NCBI GenBank assembly: GCA_008704415.1
Contig: VXIS01000630.1
Location: forward strand, 1 to 10,923
Origin: Sphaerosporella brunnea
Taxonomy: Eukaryota; Ascomycota; Pezizomycetes; Pezizales; Pyronemataceae
DNA: 10,923 nt
Reading direction: 5' to 3'
Each line of letters starts with the position of its first letter. The first letter of the stretch is position 1. Below, one piece after another: positions 1-7,825 of the stretch. A model generated the notes under the pieces. It had not been told where the DNA came from. It saw nothing but the letters and a program-made list of their open reading frames with translations, and searched no databases. The translations under genes and the position numbers were made by a program.

Positions 1-445
1 AGGGGCCTTCGCTTCCGCTTTGTTGTTTGTTTTCCTTTTCCTCTTTACCCAACCTTCGTATGTCAATCTGAGTACCTTCGTTCCAATCTGAACCCTGACC
101 GTGCACGTCGCGCCTCTCGTCCTGCCTCCGGATCCTGTCCCGACCCCTCGTTCCTGAACCTGTTCGATAACCCTCTGTACGCGAGTACCTTGGGCCCCTC
201 CAGCCTGTTCCCAACCCTCTCTGTTACAACGAGAATGAGCAGCAGCATGATGATGCGCATGCAGAAGATTGATACCGTTTATGCTCAGATAGTCATGATA
301 CCTCCGGATATGACTGAATCAATTGACAATCAAGTGCGTTTCTGTAGACGGATCACACTGCTACTGACAAAATCGTTGGAAATATGGATCGCACTGCCAC
401 TGACGACGTCATTGGAGGTACGACAACCGAATGGACCTATCTGAG
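1..445 (+). pseudogene. Decayed coding remnant of unknown protein
   Basis: Frame +1 is open from the window edge to a stop at 442-444, and other frames look coding in turn. The stretch around 228-270 reads more naturally in frame +3 as an acidic/Gln-rich peptide (YNENEQQHDDAHAED). The stretch around 350-430 in frame +3 shows two similar short units, DHTATDKIVGN and DRTATDDVIGG. I see no domain, no intron that repairs the frame changes, and no start codon that must be used. The simplest reading is a 3' fragment of a decayed gene or mobile element that enters from the left. It could also be chance open sequence. Family not recognised. Confidence 0.25.
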
Positions 446-602
446 AAGGACTCCGGCAACTCGGCAGGGCATTGGGCAGCTTATATTTTTTTCCACGTTT
501 CTGGATTTAAGGCCAGTTTCGGCGTCAGATGGCTTACAGACATCGATAAACAGCCGTTTGAAAATTTGGATATCCAAGTCAAAAACGCCCGTCTGAGCGT
601 CT
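446..602. other. Intergenic stretch with no supported gene
   Basis: No start, intron or domain can be supported here. Both strands have short open frames across 480-600, and these overlap the purine-rich array that follows. The segment at about 500-600 may be a fragment of a dispersed repeat because it is unusually open on both strands, but no second copy lies in this window. Confidence 0.3.
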
Positions 603-760
603 CTAATGACCGAAACCCGGAACCGAAACCAGGAAAACTGCAAAGACCCAGAAAGGGAAACCCAGAAAAGGAAACCGCGAAGACCCAAACCCAGAACCGA
701 AACCACAAAGACTCAGACCCAGAAAAGAAACCGCAGACACCCAGAAAAGGAACCCCATGA
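603..760. repeat. Purine-rich degenerate minisatellite
   Basis: The plus strand is almost pyrimidine-poor and built from variations of CCCAGAAA followed by AGGAAACC. Five copies of CCCAGAA start at 647, 661, 690, 718 and 740, spaced 14, 29, 28 and 22 bp, so the period is irregular. Low complexity makes both strands appear open (Lys/Pro/Arg-rich on plus, Phe/Leu/Gly-rich on minus), and those frames are best ignored. It lies just past the 3' end of the TET/JBP-like gene and so may fall in that gene's 3' UTR or terminator region. Confidence 0.7.
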
Positions 761-769
761 GGAGGATGC

Positions 770-2090
770 TCAACTCTTTCCACACCGTGCAGCATATTCC
801 TTGTCATCCACAATGATACCTTCTCCATCCACCTGGTACTTGGCAACTTTTGCAGTTAGGCGATCGTTGATCTGGGTCGAACTGCCGTACCGCGTGAAAC
901 CCTCCTTTATTCTACCTCCGACTGTCCCATGAACATGTTTGGGCCCCTGCCACACCTGCTCAACCACCCCATCAATCTTATCATAATCGATAAGAAGGCC
1001 ATAGTCGGCAACATAAAAAAAGGCCCCTTCCATCTGATATCCCTCCTCGAAAGGAGCAAATCTTCCAGTCGCCTTATTCACGTTGCCACCTATGCCATGT
1101 GTGTAGGTGGAAACATCATTGTCCGGATGTCCAAGGTTCTCGAAGTCATCTATACTGGTATCAGTATCAACATCTTCATAGGCGGAGCCGCTGCATACCA
1201 AGGGTGTAGGCGAGATTGGAGCAGTACAGAAACGTATGCTCGCCGTCATCATAATCTACCCCCAAGGCTGGAACTCCAAGCTCAGCGCGTTGCTGAACCT
1301 GGCTCCCATACATATTGGGGGCAGGATTGCAAAAACTATTGGCATAGATACGGTGCACCTCCAAAGCACCTTGCAGGTGCTTTAACCAGCCATCCATATT
1401 CTTCCGGCCTGTCGATGACGGGGCATAAGTGCCAACAGCCTGTCCGGTCTCCATGCACGCGCGCCAGCCGATTGCCCGGATTTGGCCATTGACCATGGCG
1501 TGGTTTGTCTTGACCGGGAGGTGAAGGCGTTGGTCTCTGTGAAAGTAGGTAAAGACGTGATTGAAAGTGGCGAGGTCGTCGCGAGTCATGTCTTGGTATT
1601 CGGTGATTTTTGCAATAAAAACCACCTCGTCGGTATCCTCGTCCAGGACAACCACGGTGCCACTGCCTTTACCCCCGATCCGTTTCAAGTCGTCAAAGAT
1701 AGGATCAGTATGATGAAACCTTTTACCTTCCAACTCCCGTGCGAGCTTGGGTCTCCGCCTCAGCTTTATGACCGCTACATGCTTGGAAGACCCGGGTGCT
1801 CCCCCACCCATAACAGACCCGGATGCCCCCCCCCCAATGACAGATAAAGCCTCTTGCACCAGTTCCTCCTTTTGTCGTCTGTAGGCATGCTCGCGCTTAT
1901 TTTGTCTTTTTTTCTCTTTCCACTGGGCCAATTTCCTGTCCTTACTTGTCAACGGTTGAACTTCGAACTCGGTGTCGGACAGGGCATCGGATGATGAATA
2001 TTTGACCTTGTCAGATCGAGCCTCTTGGGATTCAGAGATTGGAGCCTCTTGGGATTCAGAGATTGAGTTGGAGCGGGATGGGTTCGACAT
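770..2090 (-). CDS. TET/JBP-like 2OG-Fe(II) dioxygenase (two exons)
   Basis: Exons 1199-2090 and 770-1149 join to 424 codons (423 residues plus TGA). Enzymes of the TET/JBP family oxidise the methyl group of modified pyrimidines in DNA (5-methylcytosine or thymine), using Fe(II), O2 and 2-oxoglutarate in the nucleus. Residues 1-85 are Ser/Glu- and Lys/Arg-rich, probably disordered with a basic DNA-binding or nuclear-targeting stretch near 48-75. A Gly-rich linker lies at 86-99. The core runs from about 125 to 403. It shows GWR at 208-210, SNLAYT at 291-296, the metal-binding HPD at 305-307, distal His371 in HVHGT, and a likely 2OG-binding Arg384 in TRYGSSTQIN. All key residues are intact. The start at 2090 is chosen because it has A at -3 and because the upstream in-frame extension runs into a minisatellite. 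The C-terminus ends soon after the fold, so a short 3' exon could be missed. The assignment is by motif order, not database search; the natural substrate is unknown. Confidence 0.75.
1150..1198 (-). other. 49-nt intron of the TET/JBP-like gene
   Basis: The donor is GTATGC, the branch-like site TACTGAT and the acceptor TATAG. Removal joins CTT-G to AT-GAC and restores the frame, giving SNLAYT-L-DDFENLGHPDND, which keeps the usual short spacing between the SNLAYT strand and the HxD motif. The nearer acceptor ACCAG gives an immediate in-frame stop, so TATAG is preferred. Confidence 0.8.
1821..1840 (-). other. Homopolymer G10 inside the oxygenase coding region
   Basis: Ten C on the plus strand (ten G in coding sense) encode the Gly run of the linker at about residues 86-88. 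A one-base slip here would break the gene, so this is the point to check for sequencing error or natural phase variation. At the given length the frame is correct. Confidence 0.7.
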
Positions 2091-2270
2091 CGTAGGTGGT
2101 TCGGGATGGATCTGGCTTAGGGATAGCAATGTTCTGGGATAGCTGTTGAAGGCGCTGTGGTCCAGCCAGGAGGACGGGAGGATATACCTCCTTATACGAT
2201 GGATTCGGCAATCTTCCACCACCGAATCAGGAGCCCCACGCCGGAACAACGGATGTCTGCGTGGGCGAAC

Positions 2271-2771
2271 TGGGTTCAACTGACCATGAAAAACCTCGGG
2301 ATCAGTCTTGCGAGCGGGGTTCAACTGACCACGAAAAACCTCGGGATCAGTCTTGCGAGCGGGGTTTCACTGACCACAAAAAACCTCGGGATCAGTCTTG
2401 CGAGCGGGGTTTCACTGACCACGAAAAACCTCGTGATTAGTCTTGTGAGCGGGGTTCAACTGACGCAGCACAATCTCGCAATCTGCATGAATACAGTCTT
2501 GCGAGCGGGGTTTAACTGACCCCGCACAATCTCGCGATCTGCATGGATACAGTCAATCTGCATGAATACAGTCCTGCGAGCGGGGTTCAACTGGCCACGA
2601 AAAAGATCGCAATCTGCATGGATATAGTCAATCTGAATGAATACAGTCTTGCGAGCGGGGTTCAACTGACCATGAAAAACCTCGGGATCAGTCTTGCAAG
2701 CAGGGTTTCACTGACCATGAAAAACCTCGCGATTAGTCTTGTGAGCGGGGTTCAACTGACCCCGCACAATC
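2271..2771. repeat. 45-bp minisatellite upstream of the oxygenase gene
   Basis: About nine and a half units share the frame GGGGTTCAACTGACC ... GTCTTGCGAGC. Units start at 2271, 2316, 2361, 2406, 2451, 2507, 2582, 2657, 2702 and 2747 (the last partial). Six are exactly 45 bp, one is 56 bp and two are 75 bp; the longer ones carry an inserted ATCTGCATGGATACAGTC-like segment. Because 45 and 75 are multiples of three, the plus strand stays open as a 15-residue repeat (GVQLTTKNLGISLAS). The minus strand is also open (NPARKTDPEVFRGQL). The array begins about 180 bp upstream of the oxygenase start, so it may lie in its promoter or 5' UTR. Coding use is possible but unsupported. Confidence 0.9.
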
Positions 2772-2852
2772 ACCAAGCTTGTGGCCCACATAGGCCGAAA
2801 TCGATCGCCAGGACCCGGGATTGAAATGCATCGATGCAACATTCGTTTATTG

Positions 2853-2878
2853 GATGACTTCCCGTCAGGTCTGGAAGG
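2853..2878 (+). repeat. Left terminal inverted repeat
   Basis: It begins GATGACTTCCCGT and continues AGGTCTGGAAGG after one variable base. Immediately inside, GTCTGGA (2869-2875) pairs with TCCAGAC (2893-2899) to give a hairpin around an AAACCGG-containing loop. Confidence 0.65.
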
Positions 2879-3142
2879 GTTTTCAAACCGGATCCAGACG
2901 ATAAAGCTTTGGTTTGGGTCAAAACCCCTTCCCGTAACTCTAGACTTCTAGACGCGACAGAAAAGAAGCCCTTGTGCCGACACCAAATAGAGAAATAATG
3001 TGAAATGTAATAAAGTAGCATGCGGGAAGAAATAGACAACTTTATTGTAATATTTGCGCTTTTTTGAGTGTATTTTGCTATTGCTATTTCATATTTTATT
3101 ATGGTGTTTGGTTGTCTTGAGTGGGGTTGAGCTCAGAAGCTT

Positions 3143-3199
3143 CCAACCCCGCGAAGCTTCGCAACAAACCCCGCCGGCAAAGCTCCGCTACCAACCCCG
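3143..3199 (+). promoter_or_regulatory. Repeated AACCCCG boxes before the DUF6818-like gene
   Basis: The motif CMAACCCCG occurs at 3143-3151, 3165-3173 and 3191-3199, spaced 22 and 26 bp. A perfect 12-bp palindrome GCGAAGCTTCGC (3151-3162) overlaps the first. They sit in the 76 bp before the ATG at 3219, within an otherwise AT-rich leader. They may be protein-binding sites in the promoter or 5' UTR of the mobile gene. Function is inferred only from position and repetition. Confidence 0.35.
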
Positions 3200-3218
3200 T
3201 CTGCGATCACAACAAAAG

Positions 3219-4384
3219 ATGCCTCCTAAGCGCAGCGCAACAGTGAGTCTATTCTGCTTGAGTTTATGCTACATGACTAGAGGTTAATTAACCTTTGTAC
3301 ACAGCAAATTAGCGATAGCCAACCACTCCCCAGCTCTGCTAGCCAAGTTCCCTCTAAGCCCGCTGTCCCTCCTCCTCCTGTCCAGCCAGCCGCTGCCGAC
3401 GATGACTCCACTCCTCATAAAGCCAAAAAGAGTAAAAAGGGCGGTAGAGTTGCTGGGTCCCAGAATTTTAAGGATTGACAAGAGGCGGGCCTTTGCTGTA
3501 ATAAGGAGGATCAAGCCCATTGGGAGCAATAAGTGTGAACAGGTCACGCTGGAATACAACAAGGAGGCTAGGTCACACGAGAGGAAGGACCGAGACGCGG
3601 ATAGTCTGAAGAAATATTTTACAGACAAAGTTAAGGAGGGCAAAACAAAGCCAACAGGGAATCCGCAAATACCTTGGGATGTTGAGGAGGCACGCAAAAT
3701 TTGAAACGAAATTCAAAAGGTGATTCACATGGGCAGTATTGATGATGGAAATGCGGAGCCTGAGTGGGATGGTTCTAAGGAGAGCGAGACTGAAAGCTGT
3801 CTTGAGAGTGAGGGTGGTGAGGGTGAGGGTGGAAATGAGGAAAAGGAGGAAGGCCCGACCCGGAGGTCTGCCTTACCACACCTAGCTGTTGCCGAGTCAA
3901 GGACTCGACCGGATGATAGCACAGTATGTATTTCTTCCTAGGACACTGCGATAGCAGAGCTGAATAAGTTTGTTAGATACCAGTTCTCCCGATGCCTAGC
4001 ACCGGTGCAAGCGGCAGCTCCAGCCCTACCAAGATTGCCATGTCAGTAGAGCGATCGTTTCGGCAAACCCACAGCCAGTTGGTCTCGTCACAGGCTTCAC
4101 AGTTTTTGGAAAAGGTGATGACGGGATTTGATCAAGGAGGCGGTGACTCTTTGGAAAAGGCGGAGGTGCGGTACGAAAAGCTGGAAGCACGGTACGAGAA
4201 ATTAGAGGAAAAAAAAGAAAAATTGGAGGTCCAAAATGAGAGATTGCGGGTTGAAAACAATGAGTTGCGCGACGAGATCCGTCAGTTGGCACTGCTTGAA
4301 GCGCAAGTTGGAAGACAGCCCGGGAACTCAGACGAAGAAGGAGGATATTCGGGTCTTTTCAGTCAAACGCTACAAAGACTTTGA
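3219..4384 (+). pseudogene. Broken DUF6818-like Myb/SANT plus coiled-coil gene
   Basis: Exon 1 (3219-3242) encodes MPPKRSAT. A 62-nt intron (3243-3304, GTGAGT...ACACAG) leads to a Pro-rich, Lys-rich segment ending SQNFKD. There TGA at 3476-3478 stands where the family usually has Trp. The frame then shifts near 3495, and the homology continues: PIGSNKCEQVTLEYNKEA, RDADSLKKYFTDKV, KPTGNPQIPWDVEEARKI. That pattern is typical of DUF6818/Myb-SANT-like domains, which are thought to bind DNA. A second TGA (3702-3704), again at an expected Trp, precedes an acidic region. TAG at 3939-3941 and a shift near 3990-4020 precede a C-terminal heptad-rich coiled coil (about 4150-4290: EKAEVRYEKLEARYEKLEEKKEKLE). 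The family call is from memory of the pattern. With at least three stops and two shifts, it is not expressed as one protein. Confidence 0.65.
3924..3941 (+). other. 18-nt intron-like remnant
   Basis: The stretch starts GTATGT and ends CTTCCTAG. Removing it joins AGC-ACA to GAC-ACT in frame and deletes the in-frame TAG. Eighteen bases are too few for spliceosomal removal. It looks like the two ends of an intron whose middle was deleted, though chance is possible. Confidence 0.4.
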
Positions 4385-4430
4385 GTGGTCCATGTCTACG
4401 GTACAAAATTGTAAAATCTACGGATCCTGT

Positions 4431-4543
4431 TGAGAGGTGGGTATAGTGGTATGTAGAGGTCTAAGTCTATTCGGAGCTTGACCCGGGGTGTCTATCTAGC
4501 TAGGTGCATCAAGCGTCACTCGATCCGTATCCCGCACCCTACA
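4431..4543 (-). repeat. 3' LTR (113 bp)
   Basis: This is a direct repeat of 8111-8223 at 110 of 113 identical positions, with no gaps. All three differences cluster in the last 30 bp of the plus-strand repeat, at 4515, 4522 and 4524. On the minus strand it starts TGTAGGGTGCGGG and ends CCTCTCA. Confidence 0.88.
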
Positions 4544-4558
4544 ACCACTCCCATCCCA
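4544..4558 (-). promoter_or_regulatory. Polypurine tract of the LTR element
   Basis: Directly upstream of the 3' LTR in element sense, the minus strand reads GGGATGGGAGTGGT. It is purine-rich and in the place where plus-strand DNA priming occurs in LTR elements. It holds a few T residues, so the assignment rests on position as well as composition. Confidence 0.6.
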
Positions 4559-4777
4559 TGAAAACAAGCCCCATGCGTAAAGAAAAATACAGGAAAAATG
4601 AAACCACACATCCGGACTCCTTGCTCTCTCGTAGCCTACCAGCTACTCTCTCGCTCGTCACTCACTTTCAACCAGGCTCCTCCTACCCTCGTCGCCTGGT
4701 TCTCCTGGCCCACTACCTACACCTCAAAAAAGAAGACCCTTTTGTAAAAACAAGCGCATTGGAAAAGGCTGAACGGC
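4559..4777 (-). other. 3' untranslated part of the LTR element
   Basis: The stretch between the end of the recognisable gag-related sequence and the polypurine tract shows no homology to the upstream duplications and no domain on either strand. A short plus-strand open frame (4504-4815) starts in the LTR and lacks any protein-like feature. Confidence 0.4.
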
Positions 4778-4968
4778 TCAAATCAATAGCCGAGCAGCGT
4801 TTTTGGCAATGGTGAATAGTTTTTCAGTGAAAAAGAGGCTCGTTCCACAGCGGCGGTCGGTTGAGTGCGGGCCAACAGCACTGCAAAATTTTGCGGCGCG
4901 GATGTCAAAAGGCTTCGAACCATAGTTTTTCTCGTGAAATGCAACGGTTGGTTTCGACTTGATGCAGC

Positions 4969-6078
4969 AATCATTCCACAGACAAGTTTGCACCTGCAGG
5001 CTGATCTTCTGCGGCGGAGGAACTTTGATCGCCTTGCAGCCAGGAGTCTTCAGGGCTAACTTGTTAACGATCTTGTAGTAGGCTTGAGAGAGGCTTCCCG
5101 ATCTGACTCGGGTGCAGTATGGTTGCTGGTATCAGCCTTCAACTGAACCTCTCCGTAAAGGCCAGCTAGGTTTGGTATCTTAGCCTGTAAGGCATTCCTC
5201 AATGGTGCGGTAAGGACCGCAGAAGAAAATGGCCCAGCCGGAATGAGGTCTTCACTGGCTGCTGAGCCAGGGCAAGATCGACTAGTAGAAACACAATCTT
5301 CATCCGCTAAAAGCTGTGTGGATGTGGGATCACGCTGCGGTGCTCTGGTGGAATCCTGTGGCGTATCCACCGTGAGAATGATTGGAGTGTTGTAGCTGTT
5401 GGTCCTCGCAAGTAATGAAGAGGGTGTCGGACCAGCAGGACAAATTTTGGTTGGCTTGTAGGTGGGAATCTTTTGAACTAGCTCCTGGATTGTGTTGTAG
5501 CGATTACGCCACTTTGTCACCAAAGATGTCCAGTCTTTAGCATTCTGCTGCCAGTCGGTCGCACCCGCATTAACCGACAAGGGTCGGATATCCTCCAAGT
5601 CCACGTCCAGTGTAGCAAGATTGGGAAGATTGCAGTCAGGAATCTTGCAGGCCAACTCTCAAGCGGTGTTGTAGCGATCACGCCACTTTGTTGCCAATGC
5701 CTGCTGGTTCTGAGCCTCCTTCTGCCACTTGGCCGTCTCGTCCGATTTCTTCAGAGCGACAGACTCTGCATGCAGGGGGGTTCCAGCTGTAACAATGGTC
5801 GGTTCCGGCTCGGTACTGCAATCATTCAATAGGCGGCAAGCTTGCGTCTGCAGGCTAATCTTCTGGGGTGGAGCGACCTCGGTCGCCTTGAAGTCAGGAG
5901 TCTTTAAAGCCAACTCGTTGACGGGCTTGTCGCGGCTGCGCTTGAGGGAGGCTTGCCAATCCGATTCAGAAGCAGTATGGTTGCTGGTATCCTGCAGGGC
6001 ATCACTTGACGGGGTCGACGCGGTAAGTACCGCAGATGAAAATGGTCCTGTTGGAATGAAGTCTCCTCTGGCTGCTGC
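4969..6078 (-). repeat. Diverged duplicated module in the gag-like gene
   Basis: The stretch 5819-6078 and the stretch 4969-5265 are direct copies of about 260-300 bp with indels. Both encode GPFSSAVLTA, TSNHTA-ESD, LALKTP and PPQKISLQ. Between them, KWRDRYNT (near 5670) and KWRNRYNT (near 5490) are a second, shorter pair. Copy order suggests an initial tandem duplication followed by divergence and loss. Confidence 0.7.
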
Positions 6079-6470
6079 ATCAGAGACTTCTAGCGTAGCC
6101 ACTAGTACAGAAGTGGGTACAGAGTCTGAGGATGTCCCAACATCTTCCAAACGAAAGGCTGGGGATGGCGGCGGAGAGAAGTGCTTGAAATTGCGAAGAT
6201 GTCGGTGAAGTTGAGTACCGGACCCAAAGGTTTGCGGGCATACTCGACAGCAGTGAGACAGGCCTTGCTTCTCGAGTGCAATGCCAATGATGCTTGACTT
6301 TGTGTGTATCGCCTTCAACTCCCACTCAAGACATACAATGTGCTTTTCCAATAGTGCCACCCGCTTCTCCAGAGCGAGTCCCTTTTCTGAGTCTTTCTCG
6401 CATTGACCGAAGTCTTGTGGGCGGTAACGAAATGCGGAGCCTATTTGAAGAATGTTGTTGTCCTGAGGTT

Positions 6471-6590
6471 GACGGTCAGATTGACGTTGCTGAGCTCGAA
6501 GTGCATCCGTTGACTGCTCGCTGTTCCGGTGACGGTCAGCTATACATTGCTGAGCTCGAAGCGTATCTGTTGACTGCTTGTTCTTCGGCT
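6471..6590 (-). repeat. 60-bp tandem duplication, 20 codons
   Basis: Two units begin GACGGTCAG at 6471 and 6531 and share TTGCTGAGCTCGAAG and CTGTTGACTGCT-like stretches. In coding sense each gives a Gln/Arg-rich peptide containing QSTD-LRAQQ. The length is a multiple of three, so the frame is kept. Confidence 0.8.
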
Positions 6591-6664
6591 GCCATCGTCT
6601 GCTCTTTTCGTCTTGACGATAAGGTGCTTCTCTACGGAATCTACTTGCATCTTCTCAACGGGAC

Positions 6665-6778
6665 ATGCTTGGCTCTCGCATGGTATCTTTGCTTCGTCGA
6701 TAACTCTCCTCTCCGCGGACCTTGCTTGACTCTCGCATGGTATCTTTACTTCGTCGGTGACTCTCCTCTCCACGGAAT
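6665..6778 (-). repeat. 57-bp tandem duplication, 19 codons
   Basis: Two units with TCTCGCATGGTATCTTT at 6674 and 6731 give the repeated peptide RGEES-RRSKDTMRE. A partial third copy (TGCTTGACTCT) follows near 6780. The repeat is Arg/Lys/Glu-rich and adjoins the gag-like helical region, where an RNA-binding domain would be expected. Confidence 0.8.
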
Positions 6779-7270
6779 ATGCTTGACTCTTGTCTTCCCC
6801 GGTCGAAGGCATTCTTTCGGAACCGGCTTGCTTCACGCCTCTCTGGATCAAACTCGTCCATGAATGCATCCACAAACTCGATCCAGCTGAATGGATAGTG
6901 CTGGTGCACGGGAACCGTAGATGGAGGCTTGTACATGTTCTTTCCTGTTCCGAAATTGATGACCCAATCATAGCTGCCGGCAGTGTAAATTGACTGTCCT
7001 GACCGGGAACCAATCCAGGATATCGCCCAGCGGTAGGCGCGGTCTTTTCCTCCCCGCGGTTCTCAGGAAAGGTTCTCCAATACCGTATTGATCAATCTGT
7101 CATCCTGACTAACGCCGACGCCTCCACCGAGTCCGACATACTCTGCAACCAACTGGAGGAACCAATCAACCGTTGAAGGCTTTGTGTCTCTGTCCCCGCC
7201 AAATTTGAGGAACTGCAGCTGATGAAGGACTTTCTCTCGCACACGGATTGATTTAGCGTCTGGCTCGCGG

Positions 7271-7825
7271 TTACTGTCGGTAAGTGAACCGTCTGAGGTG
7301 CTCTCCACGGCTCCTGTAGACATGGCTGGTTTCCCGGGGGAGATATTTGTTGCGTCGCTCATTTCCCACAACCTTTGGAGACGAGGCAGATTGCTTCATC
7401 AAGGATTCCCAAAACCTCCATGACACCTCGCGCTCAAGTGCGTCATCTTCGTCCTCCTCGCTGTCATAGTCATAATCCTCATCGACTACCGCCTCCTTTT
7501 GCTCTGCATGATCGCCCTTGGTCGTTTGGTAAGCTTGCGGCACCAGTGACGCGAGTTCTGCATCATTGTCTTCATCCTCGCTGTTGCAGTATTCCGCCTG
7601 GCTCTCCTCCTCCTTAGCTAACGCCTGATCCTCCGCCTGCTTCCTCTCGTCCTCTTTCTCCTCCTCGATAATCACTTCCTCTTGCTGCTCGCTGCAAATC
7701 TTGGTTGTTGGTCCGTATCGCGGCACAAGGGACCCAGACTCCCCATCCTCGTCTTCTTCGCTCTCGTCGTCTTCCTCTTCGTCGTCCCCAGAGAATTTGT
7801 TTGGGCCAAACTTGAAGTGACCCAT
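7271..7825 (-). CDS. Acidic protein of the LTR element
   Basis: ATG at 7825 (MGHFKFGPNKFSG) opens a 184-residue frame. The protein is mostly Asp/Glu with two similar modules: SGSLVPRYGPTTKICSEQQEE, and ASLVPQAYQTTKGDHAEQKE with an acidic tail. It ends in a non-acidic segment (VSWRFWESLMKQSAS) and then a basic tail. The frame is also open upstream to 8065, but the start at 7825 is preferred because the acidic protein proper begins there. The end overlaps the gag-like frame (7362 onward), which lies in another frame, so the two could be parts of one protein joined by frameshifting or by a lost base. No family recognised. Alternatively the basic tail after the overlap is an out-of-frame artefact of mutation. 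Confidence 0.5.
   Translation of the reverse strand: MGHFKFGPNKFSGDDEEEDDESEEDEDGESGSLVPRYGPTTKICSEQQEEVIIEEEKEDERKQAEDQALAKEEESQAEYCNSEDEDNDAELASLVPQAYQTTKGDHAEQKEAVVDEDYDYDSEEDEDDALEREVSWRFWESLMKQSASSPKVVGNERRNKYLPRETSHVYRSRGEHLRRFTYRQ

Larger units (their letters stand above)
4778..7362 (-). pseudogene. Gag-like protein with C2H2 finger, three TGA stops
   Basis: One minus frame runs from ATG at 7362 to TAG at 5056-5058 (768 codons), broken only by TGA at 7063-7065, 6655-6657 and 5656-5658. In order it has: a Ser/Asp-rich start; a gag-like helical region (about 7215-6840) with FGGDRDTKPSTVDWF, DDRLINTVLENL, AYRWAISWIGS and FSWIEFVDAFMDEFDPERR; an Arg-rich region with two 19-residue repeats (RGEESHRRSKDTMRE type); two 20-residue STDALRAQQ units; a coiled coil; and a C2H2 finger (about 6260-6185) in the form C-x2-C-x12-H-x5-H. 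Two diverged copies of a GPFSSAVLT...TSNHT...LALKTP...PPQKISLQ module follow. The second switches frame near 5080 and continues to 4778. Gag proteins package retroelement RNA; a CCHC knuckle, usual in gag, is not seen. Spliced removal of the stops is unlikely because coding similarity runs straight through at least the 5656 TGA. Confidence 0.6.

Noticed and set aside
1482..1847. Plus-strand ORF opposite the oxygenase
   Set aside because: It is antisense to the catalytic-domain exon and its composition is explained by that exon.
2157..2519. Plus-strand gene encoding a 15-residue repeat protein
   Set aside because: The open frame follows from a repeat unit divisible by three. It starts in the oxygenase 5' region and has no domain, and both strands are equally open.
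2271..2771. CRISPR array
   Set aside because: Whole 45-bp units repeat without unique spacers, unit length varies, and the context is eukaryotic.
4429..4543. tRNA-derived SINE
   Set aside because: Weak A-box-like letters only, and no B box. The two copies fit LTRs far better, with TG...CA ends, TSD, PBS and PPT.
6294..6863. 189-residue plus-strand ORF (and other long plus frames inside the LTR element)
   Set aside because: It lies opposite the gag-like frame; its repeats mirror the in-frame duplications of the minus strand, and it has no domain of its own.
5056..7362. Genetic code change with TGA read as an amino acid
   Set aside because: The oxygenase gene and the acidic ORF end normally at TGA, and the other genes here show decay. 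CGA-to-TGA mutation explains the stops.
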